A stretch of 53,429 nucleotides of DNA, taken from contig CANQEW010000013.1 in assembly GCA_947596085.1 (NCBI GenBank), forward strand, positions 1-53,429. The letters are read 5' to 3'. This DNA is from an uncultured Clostridia bacterium (GTDB lineage: Bacteria; Bacillota; Clostridia; Christensenellales; Aristaeellaceae). Shown one piece after another: positions 41,387 to 50,051 of the stretch (within the stretch, counting starts at the first letter, position 1; each line of letters begins with the position of its first letter). The translations under genes and the position numbers were made by a program. The notes beneath the pieces were generated by a model that was not told where the DNA came from, ran no database searches, and worked only from the letters and a program-made list of their open reading frames with translations.

Positions 41387-42601
41387 ATGAGAATTCTGAT
41401 GATCAATAAATTTCTGTATCACAACGGCGGCTCTGAAACATATGTGCTGAAGCTGGGTGAATATTTGCAAAAGGAAGGACATGAAGTCCAGTATTTTGGC
41501 ATGGATCACGATGGGCGCTGCGTCGGCAATCGGGTCAACGCCTATACGGCCGACATGGACTTTCACGGCGGTTCCAAACTATCCAAGCTGACTTATCCAT
41601 TTAAAACGATTTATTCATCGGAAGCCCGCAGGAAAATCCGGTGCGTCCTTGACGATTTTCAGCCGGATGTGTGTCACCTGAATAACTTTAATTACCAACT
41701 GACGCCCAGCATCATCCTCGAAATCGTCAAGTGGCGCAAACAGATGGGGAAGAAATGCAGGATCGTTTATACCGCCCATGACGGACAACTCGTTTGTCCG
41801 AACCATATGCTGCGGAATCCGAATACGCGGGCAAACTGTGAAAAGTGTTTAGACGGACATTTTTCGCATTGCATTCGCAATAAGTGCATTCATGGCAGTA
41901 CGGCGAAAAGCGTCATCGGCGCTATGGAAGCCTTTTTCTGGAAGGCAGTGGGTGTCTACCGGAATATTGATGTCGTCATCTGCTGCTCTGACTTTATGAA
42001 GAAAGAGTTATCGGCGAATCCTCAATTAAATGGCAGGTTAACCACACTTCACAACTTTATTGACGCCCCCGCAGTTGCCGGCCCGGATGCGGTGAAAGGC
42101 GACTATGTCCTGTACTTTGGCCGCTATTCGGAGGAAAAGGGAATTGAAACGCTGATCGAGGCGTGTAGGCAGTTGCCGGATATCCCGTTTGTATTTGCCG
42201 GAAAAGGGGATTATGCGGATCGGCTCCGTGAACTGTCGAATGTAACGGATGCCGGATTTGTAACGGGTGAACCGCTGGCAAAGCTCATCCGGGAGGCATG
42301 GTTCTCGGTCTGCCCGTCGGTCTGCTTTGAAAACTGCCCGTTTTCTGTCATGGAAAGCCTTGCGGCCGGAACGCCGGTAGTCGGCGCCAATATAGGCGGG
42401 ATACCCGAACTGATTGACGACGGAAAGACGGGAAATCTCTTTGAAAGCGGAAATCCGGAATCTTTGGCGCAGGCCATCAGAACGCTGTGGAACAACAAAG
42501 AAAAGTTGAATACCTATGCCGAACAGTGCAGGAACATCCAGCACCACGCCGCAAAGTCATACGTGGAAGAATTATTGCCGATTTATGCGGGGGGGGGATA
42601 G
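41387..42601 (+). CDS. GT4 glycosyltransferase ending in G-tract 4
   Basis: 404 residues from the ATG at 41387 (AAAAGGAG upstream). GT-B fold: an N-terminal acceptor domain with KFLYHNGGSETYVLKLGEYL and a Cys cluster (CPNHMLRN...NCEKCLDGH...CIRNKC) typical of one GT4 subgroup. The donor domain (about 237-400) has YVLYFGRYSEEKGIETL, VFAGKGDY, FENCPFSVMESLAAGTPVVG and NIGGIPELI. The last codons GCG-GGG-GGG-GGA-TAG lie in a nine-G run. With eight G the frame would not stop but would continue into a second donor-like domain (42597-43121), giving 577 residues. Confidence 0.88.
   Translation: MRILMINKFLYHNGGSETYVLKLGEYLQKEGHEVQYFGMDHDGRCVGNRVNAYTADMDFHGGSKLSKLTYPFKTIYSSEARRKIRCVLDDFQPDVCHLNNFNYQLTPSIILEIVKWRKQMGKKCRIVYTAHDGQLVCPNHMLRNPNTRANCEKCLDGHFSHCIRNKCIHGSTAKSVIGAMEAFFWKAVGVYRNIDVVICCSDFMKKELSANPQLNGRLTTLHNFIDAPAVAGPDAVKGDYVLYFGRYSEEKGIETLIEACRQLPDIPFVFAGKGDYADRLRELSNVTDAGFVTGEPLAKLIREAWFSVCPSVCFENCPFSVMESLAAGTPVVGANIGGIPELIDDGKTGNLFESGNPESLAQAIRTLWNNKEKLNTYAEQCRNIQHHAAKSYVEELLPIYAGGG
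42589..42597 (+). repeat. G-tract 4 (9 G) at the end of a glycosyltransferase
   Basis: TTATGC then nine G then ATAGG. Nine G gives a stop (TAG) three codons later. Eight G joins the gene to the next fragment in frame. Confidence 0.9.
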
Positions 42602-43121
42602 GTTCTGCATTCTGACGGTTCCGGATTACGTTTTGTATTTCGGCCGTTACTCGGAAGAAAAAGGAATCCGGACCCTGCTGGAGGTGTGCCGCGCGCTGCC
42701 GGAAGTGCAATTTGTTTTCGCTGGCAAGGGGCCGCTTGAAAACGAGGTCAACGCTTTAGGCAATATTGAAAACGTCGGTTTCCGGAAAGGCGATGCGCTG
42801 AACGCATTGATAAAAAACGCTTTGTTCAGCGTGTATCCTTCCGAGTGGTATGAGAACTGTCCATTTTCCGTCATCGAAAGCCTCATGCTCGGCACGCCTG
42901 TTCTGGGCGCGGATATCGGCGGGATACCCGAACTGATTCAGGCGGGCAAAACGGGCGAGCTGTTTGAAAGCGGCAACGTGGAGGCATTGAAAGCGGGTGT
43001 CCGAAAGCTGTGGGACAACAGGACGCTGGCAGAACAATACAGCAGAAACTGCGGGAATGCCGGATTTGACGACCTGAAAGCATATGCGGAGAAGCTTGTT
43101 CAAATATACGGCAAAGAATAA
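42597..43121 (+). pseudogene. Second GT4 donor domain without its own start
   Basis: From the tract on, a frame encodes DRFCILTVPDYVLYFGRYSE and a full donor domain: VFAGKGPLENEV, YENCPFSVIESLMLGTPVLG, DIGGIPELIQAGKTGELFES, ending YAEKLVQIYGKE. It is similar in protein but not identical in DNA to the donor half just before it. There is no ribosome site or start codon of its own. It is either the 3' half of a lost glycosyltransferase or an optional module reached by slippage in G-tract 4. Confidence 0.75.
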
Positions 43122-43364
43122 GCCCCAGTATTTTATAAAACTGCGTAAAAGCAGATACAGCCATGCAATTAAATTTCTCCCGACAAATTGGAGGGCAGGC
43201 GTAATCAAAAAACCGGCGGGTATTCAGTTTTTGCCGCAATTACAGGGATAGGAGAGCTATAAAAAAGCAACTATAGAAGTGCTCTACCTGTGACCTAAAC
43301 GCGGTGGCAAACGACGGATTGAATATCAGATAACAGGTTCCGAACCACGACGAAAGAAGGCGGC
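43122..43364 (+). other. Gap before the LicD-like gene
   Basis: No gene or clear signal is seen in these 243 AT-rich bases, apart from short purine-rich stretches before the LicD start. Confidence 0.4.
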
Positions 43365-44234
43365 ATGATGAAGGACGCGGACCGGCTACGCAAGGTACAG
43401 CTGCTGATGCTGGAAATCGCCAAGGAATTAAAACGCGTATGCGAAAAGAACAACATCCGGTATTTTCTGATGTGGGGTACGCTCCTAGGCGCGGTGCGGC
43501 ATGGGGGTTTTATTCCATGGGATGACGACATGGACTTTGGCATGCTTCGGGAAGACTACGAAAAGTTTATTGAAGCGTGCAAAAAGGATCTTGATCCGCG
43601 CTTTTTTCTGCAAACCTGGGACACGGATCCGAATTTTCCCTTGGCATTCGCAAAACTGAGATTAAACGGAACCCATTTCCTGGAAAAATTTTCCGAAAAA
43701 GCCCAAATGAACAACGGTATATTCATCGATATTTTCCCGTTGGATCATGTGCCCGATTCGGATTTTGCGAACAAAGTCCGATCTTCCAGATGCTTTGTGT
43801 GCGAGCGCCTGATGTGGCTGAAAAAGGGAATGGGAAAGAACATCAAAGAGGAATCGTTGGGCGGCAAAATAAAATATAACGTCTTTTACACGCTTTCAAA
43901 AGTTGTGCCCTATGAGTGGCTTAAGAAGCACTATGAGAAAATCCTGCGAGGGGACAACGCTCAAAAGACAGGAAGGGTGGACGGTCCAACGGTATTCCAC
44001 TTTTTCGGGGTAACCGGCTTTAGCTCAAAATGGCCCAGTGAGATTGAAGAAATCCCTTTTGAAACAACGCAATTTCCGGCGTTTAAGGATAAAGAAGGGT
44101 ATCTCACGTTTTTTTACGGCGACTATATGACCCCGCCGCCCGAGGAAGAACGTGTGGGGCATCTGCCGGTGGAAATTGATTTTGGGCCGTATGCGTCGAG
44201 CCAAATGCCCGATGATATATTCGAAAATAAATGA
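43365..44234 (+). CDS. LicD-family phosphotransferase
   Basis: 289 residues. The LicD nucleotidyltransferase-fold core is clear: YFLMWGTLLGAVRHGGFIPW followed by DDDMDFGM (about 35-62) with the paired Asp metal ligands, and INIDIFPLDHV-like GIFIDIFPLDHV. LicD proteins attach phosphocholine or related phospho-groups to surface glycans or teichoic acids; which group cannot be told, since no licA or licC is nearby. The start at 43365 follows GAAAGAAGGCGGC. It ends shortly before the next glycosyltransferase. Confidence 0.88.
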   Translation: MMKDADRLRKVQLLMLEIAKELKRVCEKNNIRYFLMWGTLLGAVRHGGFIPWDDDMDFGMLREDYEKFIEACKKDLDPRFFLQTWDTDPNFPLAFAKLRLNGTHFLEKFSEKAQMNNGIFIDIFPLDHVPDSDFANKVRSSRCFVCERLMWLKKGMGKNIKEESLGGKIKYNVFYTLSKVVPYEWLKKHYEKILRGDNAQKTGRVDGPTVFHFFGVTGFSSKWPSEIEEIPFETTQFPAFKDKEGYLTFFYGDYMTPPPEEERVGHLPVEIDFGPYASSQMPDDIFENK

Positions 44235-44279
44235 AACAGTGGGAATGAAATAGCGGCAGAATATTTGGAGGAACGATAT

Positions 44280-45425
44280 ATGGAAAAGATTCTTTTTGAT
44301 TTGGAATGTAGCCAGTCAGATAAGTCTGTAAAATTCCATGGAGGCGGAGAATATACAAAAACCGTGTTCGAGCATTTAGTGATCAATTACAGCAATGCGT
44401 GCGAGATAACCGCATTCTATAACCCCGATGAATTCTGCGAACAATGGGTGCTCGACCTGATTAAAAAGTATGCAATCCGACTGATTGAAATAAAAGCCAT
44501 TAAAGATTTGGAAAAGATAATGTCGGATGAACATTTTGATGTTTTATACTGTGGGTTAATTACGAAATATACTGATTTGCAATTGCCTGCCAATACTCTG
44601 AAGATTTGTACACTTCATGGACTTCGATCCATTGAAATGAAAGAGGACAGATACACCTATTACTATACAGAAACCATCATGAAAAGGATCAAATGGTTCG
44701 TAAGAGCGCTTTTTCATGATTGGTGGCAACAAAGGCAAAAGAGCGCCTATCTAAAATCGACGGCCATTTTTGACAAAATGGTCTGTGTGTCCAAACATAC
44801 GTATTACTCGTTCATGCATTATCTGCCTGAAATTTCGGAAAAAATATGCGGTGTGTTTTATACGCCATACAAACACGCTGCAGCGGCTTTGGCAGCGATT
44901 GATCACTTGTCTGAAAAATACATTTTAATGATTAGCGGAAACAGAGCGGAAAAAAATGGAGCAAGGGCAATTAAAGCGCTGGATCAAATGTATTCGGAGC
45001 ATTTGCTGGATTATGATACGGTAATTACAGGAAATGTTCCAAATGCTATAAGGAAAAAGATTAAGAACAAAGCAAAGTTTGTTCTGCTTGATTACGTGAC
45101 AATTGATGAATTGGAAGCGCTTTACAGCAAATGCAGCGTTTTTCTTTTTCCTACTTTGCAAGAGGGATTTGGTATGCCTCCGGAGGAAGCGATGCGGTAT
45201 GGGAAAACATGCGTAATATCAGGGGTTTGTTCACTACCGGAAATATATGGCGATGCTGTTTACTATATGAACCCATATGATATAGGTGAAATAAAGAACC
45301 GCATTCTTTGGGCGACAAAAGAGCCGATCGATGAAAAACTGATTGCAAAAAGACTGGCGCATATCATCAATAAACAAAAAAATGATTTGGATTCGCTGTG
45401 CAAAATGATTATTGGTATGCAATAG
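44280..45425 (+). CDS. GT4-type glycosyltransferase
   Basis: 381 residues from the ATG at 44280 (GGAGG about 8 bases upstream). Start FDLECSQSDKSVKFHGGGEY fits the substrate loop of GT-B enzymes. The donor half has YILMISGNRAEKNGARAIKA, ALYSKCSVFLFPTLQEGFGM and PPEEAMRYGKTCVISGVCSL, including the Glu-x7-Glu-type site. It ends in TAG. The following 270 bases hold a fragment of another glycosyltransferase. Donor unknown. Confidence 0.85.
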   Translation: MEKILFDLECSQSDKSVKFHGGGEYTKTVFEHLVINYSNACEITAFYNPDEFCEQWVLDLIKKYAIRLIEIKAIKDLEKIMSDEHFDVLYCGLITKYTDLQLPANTLKICTLHGLRSIEMKEDRYTYYYTETIMKRIKWFVRALFHDWWQQRQKSAYLKSTAIFDKMVCVSKHTYYSFMHYLPEISEKICGVFYTPYKHAAAALAAIDHLSEKYILMISGNRAEKNGARAIKALDQMYSEHLLDYDTVITGNVPNAIRKKIKNKAKFVLLDYVTIDELEALYSKCSVFLFPTLQEGFGMPPEEAMRYGKTCVISGVCSLPEIYGDAVYYMNPYDIGEIKNRILWATKEPIDEKLIAKRLAHIINKQKNDLDSLCKMIIGMQ

Positions 45426-45472
45426 CAACAAGATTTGCAGGGCAGCTGAATAAGGCAAAGGTGGCGCTCTGA

Positions 45473-45655
45473 AGAAAAAGCGCCGGCGGGCTGGCGGAAG
45501 CGCTTGAAAAAGCCATCCGAATCAACGTCGACGCGGAACGGTCGATGCGTGCGGCGGCAAAGGAAACCGTGGAAGGATTTTCCATCGTCAATACGGTTGA
45601 AAGAATGGCGGAGGTGCTGGAAAAGACGACCGCGTCTCCGGAGGCGAAAGCGTGA
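45473..45655 (+). pseudogene. C-terminal remnant of a glycosyltransferase
   Basis: A 60-residue frame, GLAEALEKAIRINVDAERSM followed by KETVEGFSIVNTVERMAEVL, ends in TGA. It has the pattern of the last helix pair of GT4 enzymes. A TGA lies just before it and no start exists. GC content is higher than in the neighbours. It looks like the tail of a gene whose body was deleted or replaced. Confidence 0.65.
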
Positions 45656-45696
45656 CCGGCCCGAAAGCGGCAGAAAGGTAAAAGGAGGAGAGGCTT

Positions 45697-46881
45697 TTGA
45701 ACATAGCAAAGGCAAAGATAAAAGGATCGGATGTCTTTGCGGCTTTTACGGCGTTTATGATGATGGTTTATCTGTTTCAGATCGATTCGCTTCTCGAAAA
45801 CAACGCTTATCAGCTGTTTATCAAAATCCCGTTTTTTGTTGCGGTATTGTATATTCTTGTCAATATCCGTTTTTTTAAGCCGAATTTGGCCATCGTCCTC
45901 TTATTGCTGTATACGGCGGCAATGGCTGTTTCGAACTACCTGACGTCCGAAATCACGCTGAACATGATCATGTCCATTTCGATTCAGGCGTTTCTTTTCG
46001 TGGCAATTCCCATCGCTTCGCGGAGAGGCGCGCTACAGGCGGCGGTCAAAGGGGTGCTTTTTTATTTTCTCACGCTCTGCGCCGTTAATGATTTGATTTG
46101 GATTGCTCGTGGTTTTCGGCCACTGGTGGAAGGAAATTCGAAGTTTTCTTTGCTGCCGCAGTTCTTTTTGGGAAATAAGTTTTCGGTCATGTATGATCAT
46201 ATCCTGCTGTCTGCGTTATTCCTGACGCTGTATCGGGGCAGGCGCCGCCGGAACTGGATCCTTGCGATTGGCGTACTGCTGATTATCCTGTCCTTTTCCT
46301 TTGACTGCGCCACGACCGCAGTTGTGGCATTCGCCTTTATGATCATGCTTTTTATCGAAGGAAGGAAGAATTCGTTCTTTGAGAACAAGATGACGATTGG
46401 CATTGCGCTCGCGGCAAGCGCCGTTTTTCCGTTTCTGAGCGAGGCAATCATGCGGAACGGATTCATTCAGAATATCATCGTTGCGGTTCTTGGAAGAAGC
46501 GTAACTATGACGGGCCGCGTCGGTATTTTTACCCATATTATACAGCTTGTCAGGACAAACATGTTCTGGGGAATCGGCCGCGAAGGTACGGCGTCGGTCA
46601 TAACGCTGGTTTCCGGTGCTGCCAATATCCAGAACGGATTCTGGCAAATTGCCATTACATACGGCATAATCCCTGCGGCGCTGCTGATTTTCGCGGTTTT
46701 AAGCGCCGTGCGTCCGGGCGCTGAAAATAAAGCGGGGTTGCACGGCTATACGATGCTGGTAACAATCTATGCGTTTGTGCTGGCCGGATTCGTGGAAATA
46801 ACGTATGGCATGACGCTGCTTGTGCCTGTTGTGATTTACAATGAGCTGCGTATGCAGAAAAGAAACGGTAAAATTATATGA
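45697..46881 (+). CDS. wzy: Wzy-like polysaccharide polymerase
   Basis: 394 residues, about 11 membrane helices with short loops and one longer extracellular loop (about 140-165) with charged residues. An RTNMFWGIGREG-type segment is typical of O-antigen ligase/polymerase folds. It would join repeat units outside the membrane. The TTG at 45697 follows AAAGGAGGAGAGGC, an excellent site. Its stop overlaps the start of the next gene (ATGA). Sequence is too divergent for certainty, but topology and context with a flippase support it. Confidence 0.78.
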   Translation: MNIAKAKIKGSDVFAAFTAFMMMVYLFQIDSLLENNAYQLFIKIPFFVAVLYILVNIRFFKPNLAIVLLLLYTAAMAVSNYLTSEITLNMIMSISIQAFLFVAIPIASRRGALQAAVKGVLFYFLTLCAVNDLIWIARGFRPLVEGNSKFSLLPQFFLGNKFSVMYDHILLSALFLTLYRGRRRRNWILAIGVLLIILSFSFDCATTAVVAFAFMIMLFIEGRKNSFFENKMTIGIALAASAVFPFLSEAIMRNGFIQNIIVAVLGRSVTMTGRVGIFTHIIQLVRTNMFWGIGREGTASVITLVSGAANIQNGFWQIAITYGIIPAALLIFAVLSAVRPGAENKAGLHGYTMLVTIYAFVLAGFVEITYGMTLLVPVVIYNELRMQKRNGKII

Positions 46882-48044
46882 TAAACATTGCAATATTTGG
46901 CGCGTCCGCAAATTATGGGGGAACGGAAGCATATATTATGACGCTGTATAAGCAACTTGATCCTTTAAGGATTAAGTTGGACTTTCTGTTTCCCCATGCT
47001 GTCGGAGAGATACCATATGAAGCGGACATTTTGTCCCGAGGCGGCAAAATATATAAAGAATACTATATGTACAGCGAAAGACATTTGCCTGACTATATTT
47101 CCCCTCGGAAGCTGTTTGACAGACATCCTGAGTGGGAGGGAATATACATCAATGTGCAGAAGATCGACACCACTTATCGGCTTCTTGTGGAAGCGGCCCG
47201 CAGGAAACTGCCCTATCGCATCATCCATTCGCATAACAATGACAGCCGAAGAATGGGAATCAAAGGCAGGCTGTTCAAAGCCTGGTTTGACCTGACAAAG
47301 AGAAATGTCGTCACACATTATCTTGCCTGCGCCCAGGCGGCTGGAATCAATATGTTCGGAAAATGCAGCCTGACCGTAATTCCGAATGCCATTGATTTTC
47401 AACGGTTTGCGCCGGACCGGGAAAAAAGAAAGCAAATGAGAAGCCGCCTCGGTCTTTCGGATAATCAGCCCGTCGTTGGTTTCTGCGGAAGGCTGAGTTA
47501 TCAAAAAAATCCGGAAAAAGTGATCGATATCTTTGAAGCAGTTCATCAACGAAATGTAAATTCCTGCCTGATAATCCTGGGCGATGGAGAAGAGAAAAAC
47601 ACGGTCACGGAAAAGGTAAAGAATGTCGGTTTAGCGGACAGCATCATTTTTGCCAGTAAAGTTACCAACGTCCCAGACTGGCTCCAGGCAATGGATTGCT
47701 TTGTCTTGCCCTCACGTTTTGAGGGCTTCCCCTTTGTTCTGATGGAAGCACAGGCGGCGGGGTTGAGATGCTATACGACGCTGGAAGCGGTTCCACCGGA
47801 GGTCAATATCACGGGGCGGATTACCTACATCAGCCGGAATGATACGCCCGACGAATGGGCCGAAAAAATCCTTCAGACCGGATGGGATCGGAAGGACTGC
47901 ATGGAGGTACTGATGAAAAGCGACTACACGTTAGACTGCATGACGCAAAAAATCATGGCCATATTCGATAAACCCCATTCGAGTATTCGGGGGGGGGTAA
48001 TATCCTCTGATCGCTTTGGCTTTCCGTGCGGGGTGGCCGCATGA
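46878..48044 (+). CDS. GT4 glycosyltransferase with tail set by G-tract 5
   Basis: 388 residues. N-terminal IAIFGASANYGGTEAYIM, donor domain with VGFCGRLSYQKNPEKVIDIF, ILGDGEEKN, DCFVLPSRFEGFPFVLMEAQ and an AGLRCY segment. The natural end is near DKPHSSIR; a nine-G tract then adds GGVISSDRFGFPCGVAA. At nine G the stop (TGA 48042-48044) overlaps the next start ATGA. At eight G a TAA follows the tract at once, and at ten G a TGA follows a few codons later. It overlaps wzy at its own start. Confidence 0.87.
   Translation: MINIAIFGASANYGGTEAYIMTLYKQLDPLRIKLDFLFPHAVGEIPYEADILSRGGKIYKEYYMYSERHLPDYISPRKLFDRHPEWEGIYINVQKIDTTYRLLVEAARRKLPYRIIHSHNNDSRRMGIKGRLFKAWFDLTKRNVVTHYLACAQAAGINMFGKCSLTVIPNAIDFQRFAPDREKRKQMRSRLGLSDNQPVVGFCGRLSYQKNPEKVIDIFEAVHQRNVNSCLIILGDGEEKNTVTEKVKNVGLADSIIFASKVTNVPDWLQAMDCFVLPSRFEGFPFVLMEAQAAGLRCYTTLEAVPPEVNITGRITYISRNDTPDEWAEKILQTGWDRKDCMEVLMKSDYTLDCMTQKIMAIFDKPHSSIRGGVISSDRFGFPCGVAA
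47989..47997 (+). repeat. G-tract 5 (9 G) near the end of a glycosyltransferase
   Basis: GTATTC then nine G then TA, identical over 17 bases to G-tract 6. Its length decides where the upstream frame stops relative to the overlapping downstream start. Confidence 0.9.
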
Positions 48045-49009
48045 ATGGGACGGTGAGCATTATCGTCCCGATTTATGCGGTGGAACGGTGGCTGTCTGTC
48101 TGTGTGGACAGTCTGGTAAAACAAACCTATTCAAACCTGGAAATTATCCTTGTGAACGACGGTTCCTCCGATCGCTGCCCGGAAATCTGCGAAGAATGGG
48201 CGAAGCGGGACAGCAGAATTCGCGTTGTGCATAAACAAAACGGCGGCCTGGCAAGCGCGCGCAATGCGGGCATGGACGTTATGACCGGAAGCCTGTTCAC
48301 GTTCGTTGATTCGGATGATTTTCTCGATCAGGACGCGGTGCAATGTATGATGGACGCGCTGAATGACAACGCGGATATCGTTTGCGTCGGATCGAGAAAA
48401 GTATTTCCCAATACGGAAAGGACAGAACCAGACCAGTATACTCCAGGAGAATATGAACGGGAAGAGGCGCTTAAGCATCTTCTTCTATGGGACGGAGCGG
48501 TTAGAAGTTATGCTTGGGGAAAACTGTTTCGAACTGAATTGGCGAGAGATCTTCGCTTTATTGAAGAGATCAAGTATGGCGAGGACACGCCCTTTGTTTA
48601 CAAAGCTCTGTCACGAGCGAGACGGATATGTCAGCTACCGACCGTGAAATACAACTATTTGCAAAGAGCGGATTCCCTCGTTGGCGCCACTTACACATCT
48701 AAAAAGCTGCATGCTGTCAAGGCCGCTCAGATCGTTTCGGAACAATGCAAGCGGGACTTCCCGGAGATGAGTGATTATGCTGATTATCATGTAGCGATGG
48801 ACTGCTATATTCAGTTGGGCGGACTGATGCTTGCCCACGCCGAAAAAAAGTACCCGGAGGACTACGGCTTCCTGCGAGATACCATGAATCAGTATCCGGC
48901 GCAGTTGATAGCACAGAAAAGCTCATGGAAAAGAGGACTGTTTTACTGGATCGTCCGATGCTTTCCTAAAGCATATCGAGTAAAGGCAGCCGTCCAAAAA
49001 TTGCATTAA
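48041..49009 (+). CDS. GT2 glycosyltransferase
   Basis: 322 residues from the ATG at 48041, inside the overlap ATGA with the previous gene. GT-A fold: VSIIVPIYAVERWLSVCVDS, VNDGSSD, GGLASARNAGMD and FVDSDDF (metal-binding Asp pair). A region with AWGKLF and EIKYGEDTPF is typical of EpsJ/WaaV-like GT2. The upstream site GGGGTGG is weak, so translation probably depends on coupling, which in turn depends on G-tract 5. Confidence 0.88.
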   Translation: MNGTVSIIVPIYAVERWLSVCVDSLVKQTYSNLEIILVNDGSSDRCPEICEEWAKRDSRIRVVHKQNGGLASARNAGMDVMTGSLFTFVDSDDFLDQDAVQCMMDALNDNADIVCVGSRKVFPNTERTEPDQYTPGEYEREEALKHLLLWDGAVRSYAWGKLFRTELARDLRFIEEIKYGEDTPFVYKALSRARRICQLPTVKYNYLQRADSLVGATYTSKKLHAVKAAQIVSEQCKRDFPEMSDYADYHVAMDCYIQLGGLMLAHAEKKYPEDYGFLRDTMNQYPAQLIAQKSSWKRGLFYWIVRCFPKAYRVKAAVQKLH

Positions 49010-49029
49010 AAAAGAATCTTGGAGAAATT

Positions 49030-50022
49030 ATGACAATGAAAAATAGTTTTCCAATAATCAGCATTATTGTTCCAGTGTTCAATGTAGGAAAATACCTGGA
49101 AAAATGTATAGCCAGTATTGTCGGCCAAACATACACGAACCTGGAAATAATATTGATTGACGATGGCTCTACGGATAATTCCTCGCAGATTTGTGATGCC
49201 TGGGCGGAACGCGATTCACGCATACGGGTTATCCATCAGAAAAACAGTGGAGTCGCAGCGGTGCGGAATAAGGGGCTTCAAGCTGCTACGGGGGAATACA
49301 TCGGTTTCGTGGATTCGGACGATTGGATTACCGACACAATGTATCAAGACATGATGGACGGCATATTGTTAACAAATGCAGATGCAGCATTTACGGGCTT
49401 TAACAGGGTCTTGGAAAATGGGGAACAAATTATACGCCAATACAAAATGAACGGATTGTGCAGCCGTGACGAAGCGCTTCTATCTGTATTCGGGGGGGGG
49501 TACTTCGTAACGATATGGAACAAGCTGTTTTCAAGAGATATCTGTATAAAGAATGGAGAAATAATTCGGTTCGAACCGTTTCTATGTGGGGAAGATGAAC
49601 ATTGGCTGATTCGAGTTCTGCAGAATACCAGTAAAGTGTACTTGATTGATCGGGCAGCATATTTCTGGCAAATCCGCGACAAAAGTATCACCTATGACAG
49701 GTATTCATTTGACAGAAGGCTTGATGTATTTCGAGTTAAACGGGCGAATTGCATCCTACTTCAAAAAGAGAATGCCGACGTCTTTCAAGCGGCGGTTGTG
49801 GATCAGTATATTAATATGTACACAACGCTCGTGGATGCTTATCTCCATAAAAGCCGTGGAGCGTGCAATTTAATGAAAAAGCATTTTAAGGATTACCGAA
49901 AAGTATATCTTACCTCAAAAGAATCATTACTATCCAAATGCAAAAAACTACTTGTCGAGTCCATGATCAGGCTGCATCTGCCTATAGCAATAGTCAAGGC
50001 TATTGATCATGTCAGTGGATAA
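49030..50022 (+). CDS. GT2 glycosyltransferase with in-frame G-tract 6
   Basis: 330 residues. GT-A motifs ISIIVPVFNVGKYLEKCIAS, IDDGSTDNSS, GVAAVRNKGLQAATGEYIGF and VDSDDW. The nine-G tract encodes three Gly in SVFGGGYFVTIWNKLF, a place where relatives have a similar loop before the WNKLF motif, so the gene is ON here. Eight G would give a stop after three codons; ten G a stop after about 36 codons. It resembles the preceding GT2, as if both arose by duplication. GGAG precedes the ATG. Confidence 0.88.
   Translation: MTMKNSFPIISIIVPVFNVGKYLEKCIASIVGQTYTNLEIILIDDGSTDNSSQICDAWAERDSRIRVIHQKNSGVAAVRNKGLQAATGEYIGFVDSDDWITDTMYQDMMDGILLTNADAAFTGFNRVLENGEQIIRQYKMNGLCSRDEALLSVFGGGYFVTIWNKLFSRDICIKNGEIIRFEPFLCGEDEHWLIRVLQNTSKVYLIDRAAYFWQIRDKSITYDRYSFDRRLDVFRVKRANCILLQKENADVFQAAVVDQYINMYTTLVDAYLHKSRGACNLMKKHFKDYRKVYLTSKESLLSKCKKLLVESMIRLHLPIAIVKAIDHVSG
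49492..49500 (+). repeat. G-tract 6 (9 G) inside a GT2 gene
   Basis: GTATTC then nine G then TACTTC. In frame at this length. Confidence 0.9.
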
Positions 50023-50051
50023 TTGGCATTAGCCGAAGTGAGGGTAAAGTC

